In this document: piece by piece, positions 26,694 through 35,250 of the stretch | How positions within the stretch are numbered: position 1 is the stretch's first letter | Layout of the letters: each line of letters begins with the position of its first letter | NCBI GenBank assembly: GCA_002407775.1 | Contig: DHOP01000073.1 | Location: 49,261-98,807, forward strand | Direction: 5' to 3' | Source: Prevotella sp. UBA5387 | GTDB taxonomy: Bacteria; Bacteroidota; Bacteroidia; Bacteroidales; Bacteroidaceae | DNA: 49,547 nucleotides | The notes under the pieces: generated by a model | Seen by the model: only the letters and a program-made list of their open reading frames with translations | Told to the model about the DNA's origin: nothing | Database searches by the model: none | Translations under genes and position numbers: made by a program

Positions 26694-26719
26694 ATAAATC
26701 ATTTTTATCAAATACCAAA
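26689..26719 (-). promoter_or_regulatory. original promoter of the SusC operon, now displaced by the IS
   Basis: On the minus strand TTTG at 26719-26716, a 19-base spacer and TATATTTG at 26696-26689 match the Bacteroidota consensus exactly. Without the IS it would start transcription about 135 bases before susC. The insertion point lies at the expected start site, so this promoter now reads into the IS, antisense to the transposase. Confidence 0.75.
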
Positions 26720-26900
26720 CTAAATGATAAGAAGTTTACATTTTTTTTCTTCGATGGTGGAAAGCGTTTAAATAGTCATGATTTATCTCTGCAACTTTTG
26801 GCATCATTTGGTAGTCTGTTTGATGTTTTTCGCTCATCGTGGCTCAGTTCTTTTCTAGAACCTTTTTTCATGGAAGACTTGTACAAGTGGACAATATGCG
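26720..26900. other. spacer between the displaced susC promoter and the metallophosphoesterase gene
   Basis: No gene is visible. The only structure is a weak plus-strand terminator-like hairpin, GTTCT (26847-26851) with AGAAC (26857-26861), followed by six T's. Confidence 0.35.
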
Positions 26901-27872
26901 TCATTCGGAATGGTGAAGCGTGATGACGTTCACTTCTGGCCATGCACCAAAGCGGAAGGGAACGGTGCCACCCACACCTAGTGAAACATGCAGCATAGAA
27001 CCTTCCTCGGTGTACTTACCACCCCATTCGTTATAAGCCCACCGTACCGGAGAGAAACGGCCAATACGTAGTTGACCTGCATGAGTGTGCCCAGATAGTG
27101 TCAAGGCTATGTCGGTTTGATGGAGCACTCCACGTCTCCAATGGCTTGGATCATGACTAAGTAAAATCTTGAACATCCCTTTAGGTAGTCCGTCCATGGC
27201 GCGATGTAGGTCCCCATAGTCCTGAAAAGGAGGTCTACTGATGTTCTCTACACCAATAAGGGCTATTGGTTCGCTGCCTTCTTTGTTTATCAACACATTT
27301 TCGTTCATCAACATGTGCCATCCCATCTTCCCTTCCAGGTACTGCAACACATGCTGATTGCGTACCACATTGCGCGCCGTTCGGTCGTTGCCATACTCGC
27401 AATAATCATGGTTTCCCATAATGGAAAACACTCCATCTGGAGCATGCATCTGATGCAATGAGTGCTGAAATGGGATGAGTTCGTCTGCACTTACATTGAC
27501 TAAGTCACCAGTGAAAATTATCAAATCGGCATTTTCTGCATTGACGATACGAACTAATTTGTCTATGAAACGACGATTGCGAAGGAACGTACCGATGTGA
27601 ATGTCGGAAAGCTGAAGTACCCTGTAGCCATCAAAAGCTTTTGGAAGTAGGGTAGAGCGACATGTGGCGGTACGCACAACTAGGTGTCGCCAGCCAAAGA
27701 AAAATCCATATCCAACAAACAATATGATTGTGCCAGGCAACAGCAATGCCCATCGCCAACCCAAGAATGGCCATACTACAAGGAACAGCAGTCCTGGTAT
27801 TAGGATGAAGAGGGTGCCTCCAAAGATGAGGCGCATCAAGGAGTTGTGTCTAATTTTCAACTTCATCGGCAT
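26901..27872 (-). CDS. membrane-anchored metallophosphoesterase (YkuE/YaeI-like)
   Basis: A 323-residue protein with two hydrophobic N-terminal segments (about residues 14-36 and 41-60) and a calcineurin-like phosphoesterase domain. All metal-site motifs are present: D90-x-H92 (QLSDIHIG), G122-D123 (FTGDLVN), G153-N-H-D156, a later LLSHDPSHW and SGHTHAGQ. Enzymes of this group hydrolyse phosphodiester or pyrophosphate bonds; some act on UDP-diacylglucosamine or other lipid-linked substrates, but the substrate here is unknown. The start may be 27872 or the ATG at 27866 (MKLKIRHN). A second membrane metallophosphoesterase with a different N-terminus is encoded at 38419-39519. Confidence 0.87.
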   Translation of the reverse strand: MPMKLKIRHNSLMRLIFGGTLFILIPGLLFLVVWPFLGWRWALLLPGTIILFVGYGFFFGWRHLVVRTATCRSTLLPKAFDGYRVLQLSDIHIGTFLRNRRFIDKLVRIVNAENADLIIFTGDLVNVSADELIPFQHSLHQMHAPDGVFSIMGNHDYCEYGNDRTARNVVRNQHVLQYLEGKMGWHMLMNENVLINKEGSEPIALIGVENISRPPFQDYGDLHRAMDGLPKGMFKILLSHDPSHWRRGVLHQTDIALTLSGHTHAGQLRIGRFSPVRWAYNEWGGKYTEEGSMLHVSLGVGGTVPFRFGAWPEVNVITLHHSE

Positions 27873-27883
27873 GTCTTTGTTGG

Positions 27884-27891
27884 CAAAGATA
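27884..27891 (-). promoter_or_regulatory. promoter -7 box of the metallophosphoesterase gene
   Basis: TATCTTTG on the minus strand, 11 bases before the start at 27872. A second candidate, TAATTTTG, lies at 27991-27984. Neither has a clear -33 element. Confidence 0.4.
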
Positions 27892-27995
27892 AACCTTTTC
27901 GGTTAATAATTAGTTTTTTGAAAGTTTTTTATCATCCCTTCAAAAATAAATTTTCAGATGTACAATCTTGAGGGTTTGCGGTACAAAATTATTAA

Positions 27996-28024
27996 TACAT
28001 CCGAGGATAAAATGCTCGGATGTA
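27996..28024 (-). terminator. hairpin downstream of the unknown secreted-protein gene
   Basis: TACATCCGAG (27996-28005) pairs perfectly with CTCGGATGTA (28015-28024) around a nine-base loop. On the minus strand it is followed by ATTAATAATTTTG, AT-rich but not a clean T-run. It could end the HAD/secreted-protein transcript, although it is 270 bases beyond the stop codon. The rest of 27892-28292 shows no gene. Confidence 0.4.
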
Positions 28025-28292
28025 GTCACGTTCCTTTATCTTATTTACCATAAGGTGGTATTTAATCAAAATAGCTATATGGAACCTCGGTTGAAAAGAA
28101 GGCGTATGATTATTTCAATGCATCACTTTGGTTATCAGAAACTTAACAAACCATGAACTGAATTTGATGTTTTGAATTGACAAAAAAAAATCGCTTTCTC
28201 AAGGAAGAGTAACTAAGGACTTGAAGGTAGATAATAACTAAAGGGAAAGTACCGGAGCTGTTGGAGGTAGCTTTTACCGAATTTAATGTGTC

Positions 28293-28979
28293 TTATTGTG
28301 CTATTTCCTCTTTAGTTTCCTCCGTGACCTTCTTCTTTTCATTAAAAGCTTTTTGGTCTTCTTGGCGCAACTGTTGTTTCTCCTCTTCTAATTTCTTTTT
28401 CCGCTCGGCAGCTAGCCTCTTCTCTTCCATTTCCTTCATGTAGGCATTGACGATGGGATCATCATCATATTTGTCCATTTCTTTGAAAAGTCCACGGGTC
28501 TTTTCCAGATGCTTCATATCCTTACGATAACGCCCATCAAGCATCTTAGCTAAGTCAAAGCTCATGCCGCTCTTGGCATTTCGCAATACATTAGTAAGTG
28601 AGTCACCCTGAATCCACTTCCCTACATTCTCTTGTAGCTGAGTGGCTCGGTCCTTTCCCCACACCGTAACCTCGCTTACCCTGTGACTGTTGGGTAATAG
28701 AAAAGTGGAATCCTTTGTATCCTTTCGCAATAATTTCTCTGTAAGGTATTTCGGGTTGTAGACTGTTAAGGTGTCGAAGTTGATTGGGATGTAACAGATA
28801 CCGCGATAGTTGGTTGTGTCGCGATAGCCGCTTCCTGTCATCACGATAGCGTCTCGGACAGGCACGCGTGTCTCTATGTCAGCCACTACAAACTTTCGCA
28901 GCGAATCTTTTTGCACCTGAGCATCGATGCTTAGCATTGCAAACAGACATAGAATAAGGGTTAGGGGTCTTCTGATCAT
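28293..28979 (-). CDS. secreted protein of unknown function with a charged coiled-coil tail
   Basis: I do not recognise this 228-residue protein. It has a signal peptide (MIRRPLTLILCLFAMLSIDAQ), then a region resembling the carboxypeptidase-regulatory-like fold (RKFVVADIETRVPVRDAIV, then GYRDTTNYRGICYIP), a middle part with SEVTVWGKD, and from about residue 155 a long Lys/Glu/Gln-rich helix (EEKRLAAERKKKLEEEKQQL) that probably forms a coiled coil. It starts one base after the stop of the HAD gene, so the two are co-translated. The regulatory-like domain followed by a VTVWG motif recalls the N-terminal extension of TonB-dependent proteins, but no barrel follows. Probably periplasmic. Confidence 0.7.
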   Translation of the reverse strand: MIRRPLTLILCLFAMLSIDAQVQKDSLRKFVVADIETRVPVRDAIVMTGSGYRDTTNYRGICYIPINFDTLTVYNPKYLTEKLLRKDTKDSTFLLPNSHRVSEVTVWGKDRATQLQENVGKWIQGDSLTNVLRNAKSGMSFDLAKMLDGRYRKDMKHLEKTRGLFKEMDKYDDDPIVNAYMKEMEEKRLAAERKKKLEEEKQQLRQEDQKAFNEKKKVTEETKEEIAQ

Positions 28980-28980
28980 G

Positions 28981-29745
28981 TTATATGGAGTCTATGAGTT
29001 GTTCCCAATTATTACAGAAATCAGTCATGGTGGGGTAGAGCAAGTTAGCCCCTTCATCAAGCAAAGCACTATCGTCTAGAGGGCCACTATTGATGGCGAC
29101 GGTAAAAATGTGTGCCGCTACTCCTGCTCGCACGCCGAGAGGGGCATTCTCTACGACTATTCCTTCCCATGGATGACGTATTCCAGCCTTTTCCAAGCCC
29201 ATGAGATAGGGATCTGGATATGGCTTTCCACGCTTCACGCTGTAGGCAGTAACGATATGTTCCTCATCAACAAATTCGCCAAAATCCTCAAAGATGCGCT
29301 TAAAGAGTTGGCGCTGTCCCGATCCCGTCACGATGCCTACCTGCATGCCCGATTCTCGTATTTTCTGCATAATTGGTAGTACTCCATCAAAGATAGGGGC
29401 ATCTGGCATGCTATGATAGACTTGAGTCTTGACATCGTACATCTGTTGCGCCTCCTTCAAGGAGATGTCGCGGCCCTGTTGTTGCTTCACGAAGCGACGA
29501 ATTGTGTCGATGCCTCGCGCGCCCTCCGTAGCATAGACATCGGATCGAGTCATTGCAATGCCAAATTGAGCCATGCTCTCTTGCCACGCCACTTCTTGGT
29601 TGGGCATGGAGTTGTAGAGCACGCCATCCATGTCAAAGAGCACCACTCGAGGAAGAAATCGAACTTCCGATTGCTCTGTGAAGTCGATTGGCATGGTGTG
29701 CCACGTATCGTTGTATGCCTCGATGGCTTGCTTTATATAGCTCAT
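28981..29745 (-). CDS. HAD-superfamily phosphatase (beta-phosphoglucomutase-like)
   Basis: A 254-residue HAD hydrolase. The nucleophile motif is D38-M-D40-G (VLFDMDGVLYNS), motif II is VTGSG, the conserved Lys is in KRGKPYPDPY, and the acidic motif IV is in VVENAPLGVRAG. The helical cap after motif I fits subfamily IA, whose members include phosphoglycolate phosphatases and beta-phosphoglucomutases. An extra N-terminal 30 residues precede the HAD core. It follows pgi with a terminator between them, and HAD genes at this position downstream of lysS-gpsA-pgi are common in Bacteroidales, which suggests a role in sugar-phosphate housekeeping. Substrate not determinable. Confidence 0.88.
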   Translation of the reverse strand: MSYIKQAIEAYNDTWHTMPIDFTEQSEVRFLPRVVLFDMDGVLYNSMPNQEVAWQESMAQFGIAMTRSDVYATEGARGIDTIRRFVKQQQGRDISLKEAQQMYDVKTQVYHSMPDAPIFDGVLPIMQKIRESGMQVGIVTGSGQRQLFKRIFEDFGEFVDEEHIVTAYSVKRGKPYPDPYLMGLEKAGIRHPWEGIVVENAPLGVRAGVAAHIFTVAINSGPLDDSALLDEGANLLYPTMTDFCNNWEQLIDSI

Positions 29746-29750
29746 AATAA

Positions 29751-29783
29751 TAAAAAAGTGGGTGTAATTGACACTACACCCAC
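29751..29783 (-). terminator. terminator after pgi
   Basis: GTGGGTGTA (29758-29766) pairs with TACACCCAC (29775-29783); on the minus strand the hairpin is followed by TTTTTTATT. It lies between the pgi stop and the HAD start, so downstream expression would need readthrough or its own promoter, which I do not see. Confidence 0.75.
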
Positions 29784-29838
29784 CGTAAATATGCTTGGTT
29801 CATCCTATGGATTTAGGCCAATATGTGAGTGAACGCAA

Positions 29839-31191
29839 TTATTTCTTCAGTCTTTCTTTGATTGCTTTGCTCTCGGCTTCATAGCCAGGCTTGTCCAAAA
29901 GAGCAAACATATTCTTCTTGTAAGCCTCTACACCTGGTTGGTTGAATGCATTCACACCTGACAGGTTGCCGCTAATGCCGCAGGCTATCTCAAAGAAGTA
30001 GATGAGTTGGCCAATGTAATATTCATTGACCTCTGGTACAATGATACGCATATTAGGCACGTTGCCGTCAACGTGCGCAAGCTGAGTGCCTAGCTCGGCC
30101 ATCTTGTTAACCTCGTCAACACGCTTCCCTGCAAGGAAGTTCAGACCGTCAAGATTCTCCTCGTCGAATGGGAAGTCAACACGGTTATTAGGTTTCTCTA
30201 CAGAGAGTACCGTCTCGAAGATGGTGCGTTCACCTTCTTGGATCCATTGTCCCATGGAGTGCAGGTCAGTCGTGAATTCACATCCAGCGGGGAAGATGCC
30301 CTTGCCGCTCTTGCCTTCGCTCTCACCAAAGAGCTGCTTCCACCATTCGTTCAAGTAGTGAAGCTTTGGATGAAAGTTCTCGATAATCTCAATTTTCTTT
30401 CCTGCTTCAGTGTATAGGCTCTGGCGAACAGCTGCATACTGAGCAGCAATGTTGTCAGCAAATGGTACATTAAGACCAGTGGCCTTCTCCATATCCTGGG
30501 CGCCCTTGATCAAAGCCTTAATATCGAATCCGGCAATGGCGATAGGAAGCAAACCTACCGGAGTGAGTACGGAGAAACGTCCACCTACGTTGGCAGGGAT
30601 AGAGAATGTCTTATAGCCTTCCTTTTCAGCGGCTTTGCGGGCAGCGCCCTTCTCAGGGTCAGTGATGGCAACGATGACATCCTTAGCCTCTTCCTTGCCA
30701 CGCTGTACCTCGCATTGCTTCTTTAGCAAACGGAAGGTCAGTGCAGTTTCAGTCGTTGTGCCTGACTTGGAGATGTTGATGACACCAAATTTCTTATCTT
30801 TGAGATATTCTGTAAGTTCGTAGAGATAGTCCTCGCCGAGGTTATTGCCTGCGTAGAGTACACGAGGGTTCTTCGTATCGGGAATCAACCAACTGAAACT
30901 GTTGCTTAAAGCCTCAATGACGGCACGTGGGCCAAGATAGGAACCACCGATGCCGGCAACGACTACCACCTCGCATTTCTCGCGAAACGTGTTGGCAACT
31001 GCCTGAATTTCATTAAGAAACTCGTCTGAGATCGATGTTGGAAGATGCAGCCAGCCAAGGTAATCGCTACCCTCGCAAGTGCCGTTTTCCAATGTTTCCT
31101 GAACGCTCTTTACCTTTGTTTCCAAGCCTTCAACAGTTCCTGCTTTCAGAAACTGAGTGGCTTTAGTTGTGTCTAATGTAATGTTGTTCAT
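29839..31191 (-). CDS. pgi: glucose-6-phosphate isomerase
   Basis: Interconverts glucose 6-phosphate and fructose 6-phosphate in glycolysis and gluconeogenesis. The 450-residue length is that of the shorter bacterial PGI type. Visible motifs include VVVAGIGGSYLGPRAVIEAL (substrate phosphate loop), VINISKSGTTTETALTFRLL, NVGGRFSVLTPVGLLP and, near the C-terminus, NAFNQPGVEAYKKNMF with the catalytic Lys region. It starts one base after the gpsA stop and is the third gene of the lysS-gpsA-pgi operon, closed by the terminator at 29751-29783. Confidence 0.97.
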   Translation of the reverse strand: MNNITLDTTKATQFLKAGTVEGLETKVKSVQETLENGTCEGSDYLGWLHLPTSISDEFLNEIQAVANTFREKCEVVVVAGIGGSYLGPRAVIEALSNSFSWLIPDTKNPRVLYAGNNLGEDYLYELTEYLKDKKFGVINISKSGTTTETALTFRLLKKQCEVQRGKEEAKDVIVAITDPEKGAARKAAEKEGYKTFSIPANVGGRFSVLTPVGLLPIAIAGFDIKALIKGAQDMEKATGLNVPFADNIAAQYAAVRQSLYTEAGKKIEIIENFHPKLHYLNEWWKQLFGESEGKSGKGIFPAGCEFTTDLHSMGQWIQEGERTIFETVLSVEKPNNRVDFPFDEENLDGLNFLAGKRVDEVNKMAELGTQLAHVDGNVPNMRIIVPEVNEYYIGQLIYFFEIACGISGNLSGVNAFNQPGVEAYKKNMFALLDKPGYEAESKAIKERLKK

Positions 31192-31192
31192 C

Positions 31193-32188
31193 TTATCTAA
31201 ATGAATCTGTTAAAAGTTTAATCTGTCTTTTAGGAGTGATACCTTCATAGAGTATGTTGTATACGGCATCGAGAATGGGCATGTTGACATGAAGATGTCG
31301 GTTGATCTCTTTCATACATTTGGTGCCATAGTATCCTTCGGCTACCATTTCCATCTCTATCTGAGCAGTTTTCACACTGTAACCCTTGCCAATCATGGTG
31401 CCAAAGGTTCGATTGCGAGAGAAATTAGAGTAGCCAGTCACTAATAAATCACCGAGGTAAGCGCTTTCCACGATGTTACGTTCTACGGGATAGGCTACAT
31501 TGAGAAAGCGGTTCATCTCCTGTATGGCGTTGCTCATGAGCACAGCTTGGAAGTTGTCTCCGTATTTCAAACCATTACAAATGCCGGCAGCTATAGCATA
31601 GACGTTTTTCAAAACAGAGGACCACTCAATGCCTGCAACGTCTGTAGATACTTGCGTTTTGATGACATCGGAGGTCAAAACCTCCATGAAAGACTTAGCC
31701 TTGTCCTGATCTTGACAGGCGACCGTGAGGTAACTCAGTCGGTCGAGAGCCACTTCCTCAGCATGTGAGGGGCCACCGATGCAAGCGAGGTTGTCATAGG
31801 GGACATCATAAATCTGATGGAAATAATCAGAACAGATTAAGTTTTCCTCAGGAACGATGCCCTTTATGGCTGTAACGATAAACTTGTTGGTCAGCCCTGT
31901 CTTGAGTTTCTTGAGATGGCTTTTAAGATATGGTGATGGCGTTACAAAGACAAGGGTGTCATAACTCTTCGCAATCTTGTTGATGTCCGATGAGAAAAAG
32001 ATCTCATCGACATTGAATTGCGCTGATGTAAGGTAAGCAGGATTGTGGCCGAGGCGTATGAAATCCTCTATGCGGTCGTCTCGACGCATATACCATCCGA
32101 TGTGGTGCGTATGTGCAACCACAATCTTTGCAATGGCTGTTGCCCACGAGCCACCACCGATGATAGCTATCTTACCTACGTCAAACAT
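31193..32188 (-). CDS. gpsA: glycerol-3-phosphate dehydrogenase [NAD(P)+]
   Basis: Reduces dihydroxyacetone phosphate to sn-glycerol 3-phosphate for phospholipid synthesis. The 331-residue protein has the nucleotide-binding motif G11-G-G-S-W15 (IIGGGSWATAIA; the more usual form is GAGSWGTA), the IKGI motif in VTAIKGIVPE, GGPSHAEEV, and the C-terminal domain with VLKNVYAIAAGICNGLKYGD, where the Lys of LKN is catalytic. It sits 21 bases after lysS and one base before pgi on the same strand, so it shares their transcript. Confidence 0.96.
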   Translation of the reverse strand: MFDVGKIAIIGGGSWATAIAKIVVAHTHHIGWYMRRDDRIEDFIRLGHNPAYLTSAQFNVDEIFFSSDINKIAKSYDTLVFVTPSPYLKSHLKKLKTGLTNKFIVTAIKGIVPEENLICSDYFHQIYDVPYDNLACIGGPSHAEEVALDRLSYLTVACQDQDKAKSFMEVLTSDVIKTQVSTDVAGIEWSSVLKNVYAIAAGICNGLKYGDNFQAVLMSNAIQEMNRFLNVAYPVERNIVESAYLGDLLVTGYSNFSRNRTFGTMIGKGYSVKTAQIEMEMVAEGYYGTKCMKEINRHLHVNMPILDAVYNILYEGITPKRQIKLLTDSFR

Positions 32189-32209
32189 AATGTTTACGGT
32201 TGTATCTTA

Positions 32210-33943
32210 CTACTGTCCAGCCTTGTCTATCCAGCTCTGGATAGTCTCCAACGACGGTTTCTCATAGTCGAGCTTGTATTTCTTTACAATCTCGCCAATC
32301 TTCTGCTGCAATCCTTGTGCTTTTTCGCTTTGTATGTCAGTGATCAGGTTGAATCCTGCCTTGCGCAACACATATACCCAATCCTCGGGTACACCAAGTT
32401 CTGCCCACTCCTTCACAGAAGCTTGAGGAATCTTCTTCTCTGGCTTGAGTTGAGGGAATAGCATTACTTCTTGGATATTTGGCTGGCCAGTCATCAGCAT
32501 TACGAGACGGTCCACACCGATTCCAATACCCGAAGTTGGTGGCATACCATATTGCAAAGCACGCAGGAAGTCGTGGTCAATGACCATTGCCTCGTCATCG
32601 CCTTTGTCAGCTAACTTCATCTGATCGATGAAACGCTGCTCTTGATCGATTGGGTCATTAAGCTCTGAATAAGCATTTGCCAGTTCCTTTCCATTGACCA
32701 TGAGCTCGAAACGCTCTGTTAATCCAGGTTTCGAACGATGCTTTTTGGTCAGTGGTGACATCTCTACAGGGTAGTCGATGATGAATGTCGGTTGAATAAA
32801 TGAGCCTTCGCAGAACTCTCCGAAAATCTCATCGATAAGTTTTCCCTTACCGAACGTCTCATCCACCGATTCCATTTTGAGATCCTCGGTAGCAATTTTG
32901 TAAATCTCGTCGCGGTCTTTATCGGAGAGGTCAAAGCCCGTTTTCTCCTGTATGGCCTCCAAGATAGGAAGACGACGATAAGGAGTCTTGAAGGAGATGA
33001 CGTTGTCGCCATTTTGCACTTCTGTCGTGCCGTTCACGGCGATACATATCGTTTCGAGCAGGTGCTCTGTGAAATTCATCATCCAGTTGTAGTCCTTGTA
33101 CTGAACGTACAATTCCAACAAGGTGAACTCAGGATTGTGGAATCTATCCATACCCTCGTTGCGGAAGTTCTTTCCAATCTCATACACACCTTCCAAACCA
33201 CCCACGATGAGTCGCTTCAAATATAATTCCGTAGCGATGCGTAGATACATATCAATGTTAAGTGCATTGAAGTGTGTGATGAATGGATGGGCTGTAGCAC
33301 CGCCTGGAATGCTTTGTAGTGTTGGTGTCTCTACCTCGGTGTAACCTGCTTCGTCAAAGTATTTACGCATCGTACGAATCACGGTGGCACGCTTGAGGAA
33401 TGTATCCTTGACACCGTCGTTGACAATCAAGTCCACGTAGCGCTGACGAGCACGTAGTTCGGGATCGTCAAACTTGTCGTAAGCGACGCCATCCTTGTAT
33501 TTTACGATGGGCAGAGGTTTGATGCTCTTGCTTAGTAGAGTCACTTCCTGTGCATGTACAGATACTTCGCCAGTTTGCGTTTTGAACACAAATCCCTTGA
33601 TACCGATGAAGTCACCAATATCAAGAAGCTTTTTGAAAACCTTATTATATAAATCCTTGTCTTCTCCCGGGCAAATGTCGTCGCGAGTGATATAGACCTG
33701 GACTCTACCTTTGCTATCCTGTAATTCTACGAAGCTGGCCTTACCCATCACGCGTCGGGTCATCATGCGGCCAGCTATAACCACCTCGCGTTTCTCGTCT
33801 TCCTTAAAATCAGTAATGATGTCTTCTGAGAAGGCATTAGTGGGAAACTCGGCGGCTGGATATGGGTCAATACCCATGTTGATAAGCTCTTGCAGGCTTT
33901 GACGACGGCCAATTTCCTGCTCGCTCAATTCTAAGATGTTCAT
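32210..33943 (-). CDS. lysS: lysyl-tRNA synthetase, class II
   Basis: Charges tRNA-Lys. From the ATG at 33943 the protein has 577 residues. The N-terminal OB-fold anticodon-binding domain (VVIAGRMMTRRVMGKASFVEL) is followed by class II motif 1 (YVDLIVNDGVKDTFLKRA), motif 2 (NEGMDRFHNPEFTLLELY) and motif 3 (GIGIGVDRLVML). It is about 70 residues longer than E. coli LysS, with a C-terminal extension seen in Bacteroidota. A longer frame starts at 33979, but the promoter -7 box occupies 33977-33984, so that ATG would not be transcribed. First gene of the lysS-gpsA-pgi operon. Confidence 0.97.
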   Translation of the reverse strand: MNILELSEQEIGRRQSLQELINMGIDPYPAAEFPTNAFSEDIITDFKEDEKREVVIAGRMMTRRVMGKASFVELQDSKGRVQVYITRDDICPGEDKDLYNKVFKKLLDIGDFIGIKGFVFKTQTGEVSVHAQEVTLLSKSIKPLPIVKYKDGVAYDKFDDPELRARQRYVDLIVNDGVKDTFLKRATVIRTMRKYFDEAGYTEVETPTLQSIPGGATAHPFITHFNALNIDMYLRIATELYLKRLIVGGLEGVYEIGKNFRNEGMDRFHNPEFTLLELYVQYKDYNWMMNFTEHLLETICIAVNGTTEVQNGDNVISFKTPYRRLPILEAIQEKTGFDLSDKDRDEIYKIATEDLKMESVDETFGKGKLIDEIFGEFCEGSFIQPTFIIDYPVEMSPLTKKHRSKPGLTERFELMVNGKELANAYSELNDPIDQEQRFIDQMKLADKGDDEAMVIDHDFLRALQYGMPPTSGIGIGVDRLVMLMTGQPNIQEVMLFPQLKPEKKIPQASVKEWAELGVPEDWVYVLRKAGFNLITDIQSEKAQGLQQKIGEIVKKYKLDYEKPSLETIQSWIDKAGQ

Positions 33944-33976
33944 TTTTATTATTCGAATAATATTCGTTGCGTTCGG

Positions 33977-33984
33977 CAAAGTTA
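33977..33984 (-). promoter_or_regulatory. promoter -7 box of the lysS operon
   Basis: TAACTTTG on the minus strand, 33 bases before the ATG at 33943. An identical octamer lies 20 bases upstream at 34004-33997, so there may be two start sites. Confidence 0.55.
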
Positions 33985-34079
33985 CTAAAAACTATCCAAA
34001 GTTATTGGCAAATTAATAATTAATAACCACCAAATCAATGCAAACATTGCGCCATATCAATGCGATGATAGTTATTATA

Positions 34080-35210
34080 TTACAGTTTTATGTAGATATG
34101 ACGCTTCCAAAGCGGATAGCCCAATAAGGCATGAAGCCCCACGAAGAGTGTGGAATAAGCCACGCTAGCCCAATACCCGTTGGTGATTACGGCGTTCAGC
34201 ATATTGTAAATCGTCATTTTTATTCCTGTAGCGCCGAAGAATATGGCGATAACCTCGCTTGTCACGTAGAGGAATAGCGGATTAGTGCCAAACACAAGGC
34301 ATGGCGAGACGAGTGACGAACGCTTTTTCTCAGTCGTCGAGGTATCCGTTTTGACGCCTCCATCAATCCATTGAATCATCAGAGCAAGTGTCAGAGATGC
34401 TATGCCACAGGTTACAAGGACAAATGACGGACTCCAGATACGCTTGTTATAGGACATAATCGAAGATGCCAGAAAGCCAGTGATAACCAGACCTGCGCCG
34501 ATGGCGGCAAAGCGTTCGAGAGTTGAGAGTTTTGCCGTAGCCGGTTTTTCAGCCATGGCCCAAGCAGCCAAGGTGAAACCTATCATGGTGTGAGCAATTG
34601 AAGGAAGCGTGGAGAGTAACCCTTCGGGGTCAACGGGTGGGTTATGATAAAGGTGGCTTTGGCCAAGCAGCTGAGCGTCCGCAATCCACAAGATGTTTGT
34701 AGCAGAGTCATGGTTATAGCCTCCGCCTAAGAGGATGATTAAAGAATAGCCTAAAAGCAGTATCACGATGGCCCATACCATCGGACGGAAAGAGTGCCAG
34801 AGTTTTGTTGAAACAATCGCGGCCAAAGCAGTAAAGCCATAACAGAGTGCTATGCGTTGCATCACACCCATGATGCGCAAATGTGCAAAGTCAAACGCTT
34901 GTCCTTTGACAGCCATCTCAAGCCAATTGATAAACAGGCCGATAAGGAAGAGCATCAACGTGCGTTTACCAATCTTCCAAGCCAACTCACGCGTCATGTT
35001 GAAATGGGATTTACGAAGACTGATAAATGTAGAGATCCCCATGACAAAGAGGAAAAAAGGGAAGACTAGGTCGGCTGCGGTCAGCCCATTCCATTTGGCG
35101 TGCACGAGAGTAGAGAATATTTCCTTGCCAGCACCGTTGTTCACAAAGATCATAAACATCACGGTGAGGCCGCGAAACACATCGAGGCTTACTAATCTTG
35201 GTTGTTTCAT
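34080..35210 (-). CDS. DUF5009 membrane protein, HGSNAT-like acetyltransferase family
   Basis: A 376-residue integral membrane protein with about ten hydrophobic segments. The opening RLVSLDVFRGLTVMFMIFVN, then LVFPFFLFVMGIS, is typical of bacterial relatives of heparan-alpha-glucosaminide N-acetyltransferase (DUF5009/YeiB-like). The human enzyme moves an acetyl group across the lysosomal membrane onto terminal glucosamine. The gene follows a GH89 alpha-N-acetylglucosaminidase by 40 bases, which supports a joint role on N-acetylglucosamine-ended glycans. Whether the bacterial protein acetylates anything is not shown by the sequence. Confidence 0.83.
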   Translation of the reverse strand: MKQPRLVSLDVFRGLTVMFMIFVNNGAGKEIFSTLVHAKWNGLTAADLVFPFFLFVMGISTFISLRKSHFNMTRELAWKIGKRTLMLFLIGLFINWLEMAVKGQAFDFAHLRIMGVMQRIALCYGFTALAAIVSTKLWHSFRPMVWAIVILLLGYSLIILLGGGYNHDSATNILWIADAQLLGQSHLYHNPPVDPEGLLSTLPSIAHTMIGFTLAAWAMAEKPATAKLSTLERFAAIGAGLVITGFLASSIMSYNKRIWSPSFVLVTCGIASLTLALMIQWIDGGVKTDTSTTEKKRSSLVSPCLVFGTNPLFLYVTSEVIAIFFGATGIKMTIYNMLNAVITNGYWASVAYSTLFVGLHALLGYPLWKRHIYIKL

Positions 35211-35250
35211 ATTATAGCGTAACTATAAGTTGTAGATCGGATTATCCTGA

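Noticed and set aside
27968..28156. 62-codon open frame upstream of the metallophosphoesterase gene
   Set aside because: It runs over a hairpin, has no domain and no promoter on its strand.
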